From positions 62,001 to 126,000 of the forward strand of contig JADJJK010000023.1 of NCBI GenBank assembly GCA_016706545.1: a stretch of 64,000 nucleotides of DNA. The letters run 5' to 3'. The notes beneath the pieces are model-generated. The model did not search any database. It had not been told where the DNA came from and was given only the letters and a program-made list of their open reading frames with translations. Below, piece by piece: positions 18,998 to 27,544 of the stretch (position 1 is its first letter; each line of letters begins with the position of its first letter). Made by a program: the position numbers and the translations under genes. This DNA comes from Myxococcales bacterium (GTDB taxonomy: Bacteria; Myxococcota_A; Polyangia; Haliangiales; Haliangiaceae).

Positions 18998-19633
18998 ATG
19001 ACGGATTCCAACGTGCGCATACAGCGAGCGATCGGTCCCTCTATTGTGATGGTGGCGCTCGTCGTGGGGATCGCGCTCGTGCTCGAGTGGCTGGGGCGCG
19101 CTGACCGCCTGCGCAACTTCAACGTCGCGGCGTCGAACGTCGCGGTGGTCGCGCTCGCGCTCGCCACCTTGTGGCCTCACTCGCTGCCGTCGGCTCAGCT
19201 CATCGGCCCGCGAGCACATCAGCTCGCGCGGCGTGTGGCCTACTCGTCGCTGTTTGTTGGCTATGGCGCCGCCGTGGCCCACTACGCCTGTTCGTTTGTT
19301 CTCCTTGGAGATCCTGAGTATCTCCGCTTCGTGAAGGCGCGGCCGGCGGGCGTGATGGTGGCGATCCTGTCGTCGCTTTTTGTAGCGGTGCTTTCGGTGC
19401 AATGTCTGTCTGGAGACGGCAAGGTGAAAGCCTTCGCCATCAGGATCAACGGGGTCATCTTGACCTTGTTCACCGCGCACCTGATGTTGCTCAACGACTG
19501 GCGATGGTCCCGGCCGCCGCGGCTTCCCGATGAGTCGCTAGCGCAGGCGTCGATGGTGATCTGTGCATGCTGCGTGCTTCTATATGCGAGGGCTCGCCTC
19601 GCGCGGTGGCTGCGCGCGCGCGGCTCGGCGTGA
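18998..19633 (+). CDS. multi-pass membrane protein of unknown function
   Basis: 211 residues from ATG 18998, not recognised. About six hydrophobic helices are visible: SIVMVALVVGIALVLEWLG, VAVVALALATLWP, LFVGYGAAVAHYACSFVLL, GVMVAILSSLFVAVLSVQC, INGVILTLFTAHLMLL and ASMVICACCVLLY. A few His, Cys and Trp residues lie in the membrane region, but no motif was found. It is divergent from the thioredoxin-like/PAS operon. The intervening 160 bp is AT-richer than the surroundings and carries a GTTGA/TCAAC dyad (18855-18871). Confidence 0.6.
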   Translation: MTDSNVRIQRAIGPSIVMVALVVGIALVLEWLGRADRLRNFNVAASNVAVVALALATLWPHSLPSAQLIGPRAHQLARRVAYSSLFVGYGAAVAHYACSFVLLGDPEYLRFVKARPAGVMVAILSSLFVAVLSVQCLSGDGKVKAFAIRINGVILTLFTAHLMLLNDWRWSRPPRLPDESLAQASMVICACCVLLYARARLARWLRARGSA

Positions 19634-19831
19634 TGAAATCCCGCGGCGTGAGGGCCGGCCACCGGTCGCTGACTCGATGCGTCACGGAGCCGGTATGTGC
19701 CGCCCTCCTGGTTCCTCTGTCAGGGCATCTCCTGCTTTTGCGGGCATGACGCACCATTGCCATAGGTGTCCTGCTACGTGGTTCCTATGACGACATGTCA
19801 GAGATAATTAATGTTTGGGAAAGTACGTTCC

Positions 19832-19856
19832 TCCTTTGAGCCAACCTCGAAGGAGA
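19832..19856 (+). promoter_or_regulatory. hairpin sequestering a Shine-Dalgarno sequence
   Basis: The left arm CTCCTTTGAG (19832-19841) pairs with CTCGAAGGAG (19847-19856) across a 5-nt CCAAC loop. All ten pairs form, one as a G-U wobble. The right arm ends in AAGGAG, the ribosome site of the ATG at 19865 (8-nt spacing). No U-tract follows, so it is not a terminator. It has the form of an RNA thermometer or translational switch. Confidence 0.6.
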
Positions 19857-19864
19857 GCCCACGA

Positions 19865-19966
19865 ATGAATCGTTCAACGGTGTTGAACGCGCTCGACATC
19901 GGTACCCCGGTTTCGGCTACGATATGCCGATGGTGGCAACCACGGGCGGCGAACCAGGTGCGGTAG
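19865..19966 (+). CDS. 33-residue small ORF behind a Shine-Dalgarno hairpin
   Basis: ATG 19865 to TAG 19966 encodes a peptide starting MNRSTVLNALDIGTPV and containing CRWWQPR. It has a near-ideal AAGGAG site at 8-nt spacing, which lies inside a stable hairpin. No known family was recognised, and it has no membrane helix. It may be a small regulatory protein or a leader peptide for the kinase operon that starts 153 bp downstream. Its length is too short for compositional proof. Confidence 0.4.
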   Translation: MNRSTVLNALDIGTPVSATICRWWQPRAANQVR

Positions 19967-20118
19967 CAGACCTCGCGTGTATTTCGTGTATGGCGCCTCG
20001 TGGGACCGACATGTGCTGCGACAATGTGTGTGACCTTTATCTGGCCTCACCCACCAAGTAGCTAGCCGCCCCCAACCTCTGAACCATCGACCCCGGAGCG
20101 GAAGAATCAATCAAGGTG

Positions 20119-21669
20119 ATGCAGCCAGGGGAAATGCTCGGGAGGTATCGCCTCGTCAAGCCCATCGGCAGAGGTGGGATGGGCGAGGTGTGGTTGGCGA
20201 CCGCGACAGGCTCGGGAGGTTTCACCAAGAAGGTGGTGGTGAAGACTGTCCTTCCCGAGCGCGCGGACGATCCGTCGTTTGTGGAGATGCTCACTCGCGA
20301 GGCGCGCATGTGCGCCGAGCTCAGCCATCCCAATCTGATCGAGGTGTTCGACTTCAGCGAACACGACGGCGTGTACATGATCGCGATGGAGTACGTCGTC
20401 GGACGCTCGCTCTCGCAGATCGTGCGGGCCGCCAAGGTCGCCAACTCGCCCATCCCACCCTGGTTCGCGCTGCGCATGATCTGGGAGTGCTGCCGAGGGC
20501 TCGAGTGCGCGCACTCCCACAAGATCATTCACTGCGATCTGAGCCCGGGCAACGTGATGTTGTCCTTCACGGGCTTCACCAAAGTGCTTGATTTCGGCGT
20601 CGCTCACTCCATCCAGGCGGGGCTCAAGGCGGATCGTCTCAAGGGCAAGTATCACTACATGGCGCCCGAGCGGATCCGGTCGCTGGTGACGGACGCTCGC
20701 ACTGACGTGTACTCGCTAGGCGTCATTTTGTATGTGCTGTTCACGGGGAGACTGCCGATCAGCGCAGCAACGGACGAAGCGTTGCTGTATGCGATCGTCA
20801 ATGAGAAGCCCAAGCCACCCAGCGCGCATCGGGTCCTTCCGCGGGACATCGAGGACGTGATCCTTTGTGCGATGCAGTACGATCCAGCGCGCCGGTTCCA
20901 GGACGTGGGCAGCATGGCGCTGGCCATCGCGCAGTGCCGCGACGGGCATCCCGCCGCGTGTACGCAGTCCGATATGGCGCAATATCTTGGAGCGCTGTTT
21001 CCCGACGCGCCTGACCTGCCGGAGCACCTGCGCGTGGCCTTGCGCCAGAGCGGCGCGGTGGTCTCGGAGTTCGAGGCCGAAGAGAGCCACTCGCTGCTGG
21101 CGTACAGCTCCGCAGAGCTGGAAGACCTGGACTCCGTCAGCGCCGATCTGGTGCCAGAGCCAGCCGCGGATGAGACGTTCTCGCTCTTGCCCAGCAGCCG
21201 TCGCCCGCGGACGCCCTCCAACCCGCCGGAGCGTGCGCCCACCGCGCCCGATCCGGACATGCCCGTGCCCGCGGTCTCGCCGGCCGACGGCAGCGCGTCG
21301 TATTCGGTGGCCACCGGCAGCGACGCGAGGTCGCCAGACGCCAACCCGGTACGACGGCTCTTCGAAGGTGCCGGCGCGCCGCGCGCGACGCCGCGGACGC
21401 TCTTTGACGGGAACTCGACGATCGACGGCGTCAGCCGCGCGTTGTTCTCGGACTCGAACGTGGCCATCGGATCGTCGCCCGGGGAGGCCGAACACGCGGA
21501 GCAACCGGCGCCATCCGAGACGGTTCCGCTGCCGCGATCGAGTGATATTTTCTCCACGGTGCGCGCGCCCGAGCCAGCGTCGACGACGGCGCGCGGCGCC
21601 TTTGGAGAAGTCAACAAGGAAGGCGAGGAAGCCTGGCCATGGGCCACCTCGCTCATCAAACCGTCGTAG
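20119..21669 (+). CDS. Hanks-type Ser/Thr protein kinase with disordered C-terminus
   Basis: 516 residues from ATG 20119 (GTG 20116 is in frame). The N-terminal kinase domain has IGRGGMGEV (17-25), a lysine in VVVK (Lys42), the catalytic loop HCDLSPGNV (138-146; Cys replaces the Arg of HRD, Asp140 and Asn145 are kept), DFG (158-160) and APE (182-184). The catalytic Asp and metal ligands are present, so it should be active. The loss of the HRD arginine suggests activation-loop phosphorylation is not needed. Residues 290-516 are acidic and Ser/Pro-rich with no transmembrane helix, so the protein is cytosolic. It is the first gene of an operon with roadblock and OmpA genes. Confidence 0.85.
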   Translation: MQPGEMLGRYRLVKPIGRGGMGEVWLATATGSGGFTKKVVVKTVLPERADDPSFVEMLTREARMCAELSHPNLIEVFDFSEHDGVYMIAMEYVVGRSLSQIVRAAKVANSPIPPWFALRMIWECCRGLECAHSHKIIHCDLSPGNVMLSFTGFTKVLDFGVAHSIQAGLKADRLKGKYHYMAPERIRSLVTDARTDVYSLGVILYVLFTGRLPISAATDEALLYAIVNEKPKPPSAHRVLPRDIEDVILCAMQYDPARRFQDVGSMALAIAQCRDGHPAACTQSDMAQYLGALFPDAPDLPEHLRVALRQSGAVVSEFEAEESHSLLAYSSAELEDLDSVSADLVPEPAADETFSLLPSSRRPRTPSNPPERAPTAPDPDMPVPAVSPADGSASYSVATGSDARSPDANPVRRLFEGAGAPRATPRTLFDGNSTIDGVSRALFSDSNVAIGSSPGEAEHAEQPAPSETVPLPRSSDIFSTVRAPEPASTTARGAFGEVNKEGEEAWPWATSLIKPS

Positions 21670-21710
21670 CATGAGCACGTTCGAGTCCCCCAACACATCA
21701 GGGTGCAGCC

Positions 21711-22091
21711 ATGGGAGCCACACAAGTAAGTCGAGGAAGTCGCATCACGGACGCACTGCGAATGCTGAGAACCAGCACGCCCGAGATCTTGGGCGCCGTC
21801 GTCGTCAACATGGAAGGGTTCGTGATCGCGTCGCTGTTGCCCTCCGAGGTCGACGAGGAGTTGATCGGCGGTATGGCGGCGTCGCTCCTGGGCGTCGGTG
21901 AGCGCATCTCGGCGGACCTGATGGGTTCGACGATGGAGCAGGTGTACGCGCGGTCTCCCAAGGGCTACATCGTCCTCAACGCGATCTCACCGGAGGCGGC
22001 GCTGGTGCTGCTGGTGACCCGCGAAGCCAAGCTCGGTCTCATCTTCCTGGAGATCAAGCGCGTGGCGGCTGAGCTCGCGCGCGTGATCTAG
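21711..22091 (+). CDS. roadblock/LC7 domain protein (MglB-like fold)
   Basis: 126 residues forming a single roadblock/LC7 domain: an N-terminal helix (SRGSRITDALRMLRTSTPEI), VVVNMEGFVIASLLP, the GGMAASLLGVGERISADL helix and YIVLNAISPEAALVLLV. In Myxococcus the relative MglB is a GTPase-activating protein for the polarity switch MglA. No small GTPase gene is visible here. It lies 41 bp after the kinase gene, in the same direction. Confidence 0.85.
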   Translation: MGATQVSRGSRITDALRMLRTSTPEILGAVVVNMEGFVIASLLPSEVDEELIGGMAASLLGVGERISADLMGSTMEQVYARSPKGYIVLNAISPEAALVLLVTREAKLGLIFLEIKRVAAELARVI

Positions 22092-22098
22092 CTGCCAC

Positions 22099-22890
22099 AT
22101 GGCCTCTCTCTCTGCACTCAAGCTCGGGGTGGCTTCGCTGTTGGCGTTTGGCGCGGCGAACCTGGCCTGGTTGGATTTCCACCTGTTGCCGCAGGTGGTG
22201 GACGCAAGTCAGGCGCCTCCAGCGAGTCCTGCCGATCCGCTGGTGGCGATGGGGAGCGCAAGCCCTGGTGCGCCCGCAGGCGCAGGCGCGACGCTGGCTG
22301 CGAGCCCAGGCGAGTCCGGCGCCAAGCCCGGCGTCGGGCCTGGCGCCGAACCCGGAGTCAAGCCCGGGGTCGCTGCGGTCGAGCCCGCCGTCGAGCCCGC
22401 GGACGAGCCTGCGGTCGAGCCCGCCGTCGAGCCTGCGGTCGAGCCCGCCGTTGCGCCGGCCGGCGCGGCCGCTGGGGGAAGCGATCCGACGCCGGGCTCG
22501 CCGGATGGCCCAGCTCCCGGCGAAGCGCGACCTGCGCAGGTCGCCGAGGCGGGTGCGCCGGGGGAGCCCGTCAAGACCTTGTACTTCGACTCCATGAGCA
22601 AGCGGGTTGGCGTCAAGGCCAAGGCGCAGCTCGCCGGCATGGTCAAGCGCGCGGGGGCGCGCGCGATCTTCCAGATCGAGGGGTACGCAGACTATCGTGG
22701 CGACGAGGCCTACAATCTCGAGCTGAGCCAGGAGCGCGCCGACGCGGTGGCGGCCCAGCTCATCCGCCAGGGCATCTCGGCGTCCCGGATAAAGCGCGTC
22801 CACTTCGGTGAGCGCGGTTCGTCCAGGGGCGATGAGCTATGGCGCGATCGACGCGTCGACATCCGGATCCTCGAAGGAGGCGTCCCATGA
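22099..22890 (+). CDS. OmpA-family protein with membrane anchor and Pro/Ala repeat linker
   Basis: 263 residues. An N-terminal hydrophobic segment (LKLGVASLLAFGAANLAWL) acts as an anchor or signal. It is followed by a long low-complexity linker with AVEPAVEP repeats (about residues 95-120). The C-terminal OmpA/MotB-like peptidoglycan-binding domain starts at TLYFDSMSKRV and includes EGYADYRGDEAYNLELSQERADAV. This would tether the protein to peptidoglycan in the periplasm. It starts 7 bp after the roadblock gene, and its stop overlaps the next start (ATGA). Confidence 0.8.
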   Translation: MASLSALKLGVASLLAFGAANLAWLDFHLLPQVVDASQAPPASPADPLVAMGSASPGAPAGAGATLAASPGESGAKPGVGPGAEPGVKPGVAAVEPAVEPADEPAVEPAVEPAVEPAVAPAGAAAGGSDPTPGSPDGPAPGEARPAQVAEAGAPGEPVKTLYFDSMSKRVGVKAKAQLAGMVKRAGARAIFQIEGYADYRGDEAYNLELSQERADAVAAQLIRQGISASRIKRVHFGERGSSRGDELWRDRRVDIRILEGGVP

Positions 22891-24023
22891 CCGTGATTCA
22901 TCAACTTTGGATCGCCAGCGCGCTGGCCGCGGCGGCGTTCTTTGCGGCCGGGGCGATGACCGCGGCGGTGAGATATCGGCGCCGCGGCGAGGTGACGCCC
23001 ACCGCCGGCGCTGGGCCGGAGGTGGAGGCGCTCCGCCAGCGGCTGCAGCAGGCGGAGGCGGCCAGCGCGCAGCTCCGAGGCGCCGAGCAGCAGGCGCGCA
23101 GCGCCGAGCAGCAGGCGCGCGCCGAGGTCGGCTCGTTGCGCCAGGCGCTGGAGGCGCAGCGCGGCGCGGCCCAGGGCGCGCGCACGGTGATGGACGCTGG
23201 CAGGGCAGAGCAGGACAGCAAGGCGGAGCTCGTCAGCCTGCAGCGCAAGCTCGCCGCCGCCGAGGCCGCGCTTGGGGCCGAGCAGGCGCGGGCGCAGCGC
23301 GCCGAGGCCAGCTCGAAGGCGGCGGAGGCGCCGCGCTCCTTGGAGCTCTCGCACCAGGCGCAGGAGCTGCAAGGCCGGCTGGGAGACGTGGAGCGGGCGC
23401 TCGCCGAGCGCTCGACCCAGCTCCGGGACGCCATGTCCCAGGTGGAGCTGCTCAAGAGCCGGGCCAGCGAGGCCGAGGCGCTGCGCGCGGAGTACGTGCG
23501 CCTTCGCACCCAGGCCAACGAGATGGAGTTTTTGACCAAGGAAGTGGAGCGCCTCAGCGAGGCGCTCAAGTCGGCCAAGTCGCTGGCGCTGGGCGGGCAG
23601 CAGCGCGCGCCGCGCGAGAGCCACGCGGTCGGGGGCGCGCCCGGGTCGATCACCGACGCGCTGTCGGCGTCCATCGCGCGCTTCAATGATCCGCAGATGC
23701 GCAGCATCGCCATCGCCGACAACGTGGGGTTTCCGATCAGCAGCCAGGGCGACGACGGCCTGGAGCTGGCCGCATATGCCGCGCTGCTGCACGACGTCGC
23801 CCAGCGCGCGAAGCAGTTCCTGCCGATGGCCAATCCGGCGTCGGTGGAGATGGTGGATGAGCACGGCGCGCGCGTCAGCGTGTGGCCGTTCGACGTGGCC
23901 GGAGATCGCCTGCTGCTCGTCAACCTGGCCGTCGCAGCCACCGACAACGAGCGCGTCGAGGCCATGCTGGCAGAGGTGGCCGCGATCCTGTCTCCGGCAA
24001 AGTTCGAGGGCCAGGCCTCGTAG
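22887..24023 (+). CDS. membrane-anchored coiled-coil protein with C-terminal roadblock-like domain
   Basis: 378 residues from ATG 22887, preceded by GAAGGAGG and overlapping the OmpA stop by 4 bp. A transmembrane helix (LWIASALAAAAFFAAGAMTAAV) leads to about 200 residues of Ala/Glu/Gln-rich coiled coil with an AEQQARS duplication. The C-terminal 130 residues resemble a roadblock/LC7 fold (VGFPISSQGDDGLELAAYAALL, VSVWPFDVAGDRLLLVNLAV). It could link the cytosolic roadblock partner to the envelope. The roadblock assignment is from pattern only. Confidence 0.7.
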   Translation: MTVIHQLWIASALAAAAFFAAGAMTAAVRYRRRGEVTPTAGAGPEVEALRQRLQQAEAASAQLRGAEQQARSAEQQARAEVGSLRQALEAQRGAAQGARTVMDAGRAEQDSKAELVSLQRKLAAAEAALGAEQARAQRAEASSKAAEAPRSLELSHQAQELQGRLGDVERALAERSTQLRDAMSQVELLKSRASEAEALRAEYVRLRTQANEMEFLTKEVERLSEALKSAKSLALGGQQRAPRESHAVGGAPGSITDALSASIARFNDPQMRSIAIADNVGFPISSQGDDGLELAAYAALLHDVAQRAKQFLPMANPASVEMVDEHGARVSVWPFDVAGDRLLLVNLAVAATDNERVEAMLAEVAAILSPAKFEGQAS

Positions 24024-24029
24024 CGGCGG

Positions 24030-24050
24030 GCGCGCTCGTGGTGAGCGCGC
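24030..24050. terminator. terminator-like hairpin between convergent genes
   Basis: Perfect 8-bp stem GCGCGCTC/GAGCGCGC with a 5-nt GTGGT loop, directly after the stop of the coiled-coil gene and before the convergent kinase end. No T-tract is present, as is common in high-GC genomes. Confidence 0.5.
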
Positions 24051-24089
24051 GCTGGTTCGGCTCGGGGCGGCCCGGCGTCGCCGACCCTG

Positions 24090-27000
24090 CTACCGGCTGA
24101 GCTTGGCGAGCAAGGCCTGCGCCTCGCCGAGCTCGCGCTTCCACATGCCGGCGTCGGGTTGCCAGGCGGTGATGGCTCGCTGCAAGAGGTCCTTGGCGGC
24201 GGTGGGGTCAGAGTCGGCGAAGAGGCGGGCCTTGGCGAAGTGCGCGCTGGCCAGGTACCCCGGGTCGGCGTAGGGCGGGCACATGGCGATCGCGCCGGTC
24301 GAAGTCCGCGGCGGCCTTGGCCCGATCGCCGCGGCGGCGGGCGACCTCACCGCGGACCTGGTACAGCACCGCGACGTCGGCGTGGAAGTTCTGGACCTGC
24401 TCCACGATCTGGATGGCGTGTTCGGCGTGGGCGTGCGCGGGGGCGAGGTGCCCGGCGCGCAGCTCGATCGCGGCTTGATCGGCCAGGCAGCCGGCGTGGT
24501 CGATGGAGCCCTCTCCCATGGCGATGGCCAGGGTCTCGCAGGCGCGGCGGATGAGCGGCTCCGCCTCCGAGATCTTGCCCACGTCCGCCAAAAGGACCGC
24601 CTCGAGCTGCTCGTAGAGCGCGACGTCGTCGCTGCGCCTGCCGCGCGCGGCCGAGGCGCGGGCCTGCGCGGCCGGGATGTCGGCGAGCGCCTCCTCGAAG
24701 CGGCCGAGGTGCCGCAGGACCAAGATCCTGGCGCCCTTGATGGTCTGCCACTCGTCGTTGCGTGGATCGACGCCGTCGGTGGCGTCGGTGACCGCGGTGT
24801 TGGCGTGGACCAGGGCCAGCTCGCGCTCGCCGTGCATGGCCAGGTTCATCGCGAGCTGGGCGTGAAACACCGCGATCGAGCTGCGCGGCTCCTTGGAGGT
24901 GGCGATGGCCTCCCGGTACATGTCGACGGCCTTCTTGTATTCGCCCTTGGCGTCGTACAGAAATCCCAGGCCCTGAACGATGAGCGGCACCTTGGAGGGG
25001 TCATGCTGCTCGGCGAGCCGCAGGGCGGCGCGCATCTTGGCCTCGGCGTCGTCGGTGCGCTCGGCCTGCGCCAGCGCGGCGCCGTGGTAGTACAAGAGGA
25101 GCATCTCATCGAGCGGGGGCCGGCCGATGCGGTCCAGGGCGGCGTCGGCGTAGGTGGCGTACTCGAGCGCGCGCTCGACGTCGTTGTCGGCGAAGGTGGC
25201 GCTGGAGATGAGCTGGGTCCAGGCCCCCGCCGCCACCCGGTCATGGTGGGCCTTCTCGGCGGCCGCGGCCGCGAGCTTGAGGGTCTCGCTGGCGCGGGAC
25301 GAGTCGCCGATCTTTCCCTCCGCGCCGCCCTCCGCGTACAGCGCCTCGGCGTACACCGCTGGCCAGCGCGCCTCCGCCGCCACCCGGATATCGCGCAGCT
25401 TGGTGAGGGCTTCTTCGGACTTGCCCTCCATGCGCAACAGCTCCGCGGCGATGATGCGGGCCCGGAGCCTCCGCACCGGCTGGCGCTGGGCCCCGTCGGT
25501 GGGGATCCGCGAGAGCAGCATGCCGGACGCTGGCTTCTGGCAGGTCTCGGGATCCCCGAGGTAGTCCACGTAGTGGTGGGCCACCGGGTGGAGGGACGAA
25601 TCGGTGAGCAGATCTTCGACGATCCCGGCGAGCTCGGTGCGCCGCGCGCCGAGGCAGGCCGCGGTCAGGCTCTCGGCGGGGAGCTGGCAGGCGCGGCGGT
25701 GCGTCGCTTGCCAGCGCGCCGACATGTCCTCTAGCGTCTTCACCACCACGTCGGTCTTGGGCCCGCTGCCCAGCGCTCGCCGGAGCTCCGCCATCTTCGC
25801 GGCCGAGGTCAGGCTGGCGACTTCTTGGAGGTCTTGCGCGCAAGGATCTGCGACCGGGCGCGCTGGCAGCACCAGCGCTGCGGCCGCGCTGGAGGTCACC
25901 AGCGCTGCGGCTGCGGCGCCGAGGACCATGAGCTTGCGCTTGCGGGCGATGGCAGGATCGAGCTCGGAGAGCAGCGCCTCCAGGGTCGCGGTCCGCTCGT
26001 TGACGTCGATCGTCAAGGCCTGGACCAAGGCCTGGGTGACGCGCCGCGGGATCCGGCCTCTTGGGGCACCCTGCTGGGGCGGGCGGCCCATCGCCGCGGC
26101 GATCTCCGAGAGCGTGCGTCCGGGATACGGACGGCTAGCCCACAGCGCCTCCCAGAGAGAGGCCGCGAACGCGAAGACGTCCGCGCGCTGGTCGACCGCG
26201 CGGCCTTCGATCTGCTCGGGGGCCATATACGCAGGCGTGCCGACCGTGGCGCCGGGGACGGTGAGCCCATCCACCGCGTCGCTGCCAAACGCCAACGCAG
26301 CGCCGCTGCCAGAGCCTCCGACCCGCACCCCCGATGGAGAGGCGGCGGCGCGGTTCTGCGAGCTTCGGCTGGGGCGGTCCTGCGAGCTTGGGCCGGCGCG
26401 GTCCTGCGAGCTTCGGCTGGCGCGGTCCTGCGAGCTTCGGCTGGCGCGGTCCTGCGAGCGCTCCGACGACCGGGGGCCGCCACCGCTGGCGCTGGCCTCG
26501 TCGCGTGAGCGGGCTGGCACCCGCCGCTCGAGCTGGGTGGCGGGGTCGGCGTCACCGGCGGGCTGCGGCGCCGGGCTGCGGTGCGCCGGGGTCAGCGCGC
26601 GCGCCACTCCGAGATCGGTCACCACCACGCGGTGCAGGCGGCCGTCTTCGTCAGTGGACACCAGCACGTTGTCCGGCTTGAAGTCCCGGTGGACCAGGCC
26701 GGCCTGGTGCGCGGCGATGAGCCCTCGGCCAGCCGCGACGAACGCCGACAGCACCTCGTTGACGGAGCGCGGACCACGGAGCCACAGCGCGAGCGTGGTG
26801 CCAGCGATCAGCTCCATCGCCACGTACACCAGGCTGCCGTGTCGCCCCACGTCGTAGACCGAGACCACCGCGGGGTGCGAGAGCCGGGCCATGAGCCGCG
26901 ACTCTCGCAGGAGGCGCGCGGTCAAGAGCTCCGCGGAGCCGGACATGCCGGGACGCAGCACCTTGAGCGCGACGTCTCGATCGAGCTCGAGGTCGCGCGC

Positions 27001-27318
27001 GCGATAGACCTGGCCCATCCCGCCGGCGCCGATCAGCTCGACGAGCTCATAGCGGCCGAGCACCACGCCGACCGCGGGGGCCGCGTGCTCGAGCTGCTCG
27101 TGCCTGGGCGGCGCGCTGGCGGGGCTCGGGCCCTGGGCCAGCGCCGCTTGCTGTGCCGGGGTTGCGCGCTGATCGCGCGCTGCCTGACGGGCCGCGAGCA
27201 CGAGCATCCGGCAGTCTTCACAGAAATCTACGTGCTCCCCGATCTCTGCTCGGCGTCCGGCTTCCATGCCCCCTGCGAGATAGGTGCTGAGCTGGATATC
27301 AGTGGGGCAATGCGTCAT
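24090..27318 (-). CDS. zinc-finger Ser/Thr kinase with TPR C-terminus, frameshift near 24295
   Basis: Residues 1-45 form an anti-sigma-type zinc finger (His29, Cys33, Cys36). The kinase domain has IGAGGMGQV (96-104), Lys119, HRDFKPDN (210-217), DLG (235-237, for DFG) and APE (366-368). A transmembrane helix near residue 500 (LMVLGAAAAALVTSSAAAALVL) is followed by about 500 residues of TPR-like helices. A 110-residue insertion with SQDRASRS repeats splits the activation segment. The start is ATG 27318. The last about 70 codons are in another frame (ATAIAMCPPYADPGY-like continuation to 24090). One surplus base in the CC at 24295-24296 explains this. It is divergent from the isc operon. Confidence 0.85.
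26351..26460 (-). repeat. 24-bp tandem repeat inside the kinase activation segment
   Basis: Four full and one partial copy of a 24-bp unit; the two central units (26399-26446) are identical. It encodes the 8-residue SQDRASRS-type repeat. Because 24 is divisible by three, copy-number change keeps the frame. Confidence 0.8.
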
Positions 27319-27387
27319 GGCGCACTCCCAAACGTGGGAGACGCGGGAGACGCGAGAGATTTCCTGCAAATCATTGCCAAATCCTGT

Positions 27388-27414
27388 CCCCAACGTGAAA
27401 CCACACGTAAGGGT
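27388..27414. promoter_or_regulatory. upstream operator-like dyad of the isc operon
   Basis: Inverted ACGTG/CACGT arms with a 6-nt spacer (27393-27408), extended by ACGTAAGGGT on the right (27405-27414). The last motif recurs as ACGTTAGGGT at 27480-27489, on the other side of the promoter. It is a candidate site for the MerR-family protein encoded by the first gene. Confidence 0.45.
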
Positions 27415-27423
27415 AAGGTTGGC

Positions 27424-27452
27424 TTGACATTGAAGAGGATGCCCGACATATT
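27424..27452 (+). promoter_or_regulatory. sigma70-type promoter of the merR-isc operon
   Basis: A perfect TTGACA (27424-27429), a 17-bp spacer, and CATATT (27447-27452) as -10. It lies about 95 bp before the first start codon and between two dyads that share ACGTWAGGGT. Confidence 0.6.
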
Positions 27453-27467
27453 GCAGCGAGTTCGATG

Positions 27468-27489
27468 AACCTGACGTTTACGTTAGGGT
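27468..27489. promoter_or_regulatory. downstream operator-like dyad of the isc operon
   Basis: CCTGACGTT and TACGTTAGG form an imperfect inverted repeat (7 of 9 positions) just downstream of the predicted -10, ending in ACGTTAGGGT. Its position around or just after the transcription start suits repression. Confidence 0.45.
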
Positions 27490-27544
27490 GCGAGCGAGTT
27501 CAAAAAGAGCGTTTTGCAGCGGCAGACCAAACGGTTCTTACCTC

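Larger units (their letters stand above)
19634..20118 (+). other. gene-poor region upstream of the kinase-roadblock operon
   Basis: About 485 bp, AT-richer than the window average, with no full-length gene. It contains a GATAAT -10-like hexamer at 19804-19809, a Shine-Dalgarno-burying hairpin (19832-19856) and a 33-codon ORF (19865-19966). Nothing was recognised between 19634 and 19800 or between 19967 and 20118. Confidence 0.5.

Noticed and set aside
19832..19856. hairpin as a transcription terminator
   Set aside because: No T-tract, no gene end nearby (199 bp from the previous stop), and the right arm is a perfectly spaced Shine-Dalgarno.
21670..21700. TTCGAGTCC resembling a tRNA T-loop
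   Set aside because: Flanking bases do not form a T-stem or an acceptor stem, and it lies between closely spaced genes.
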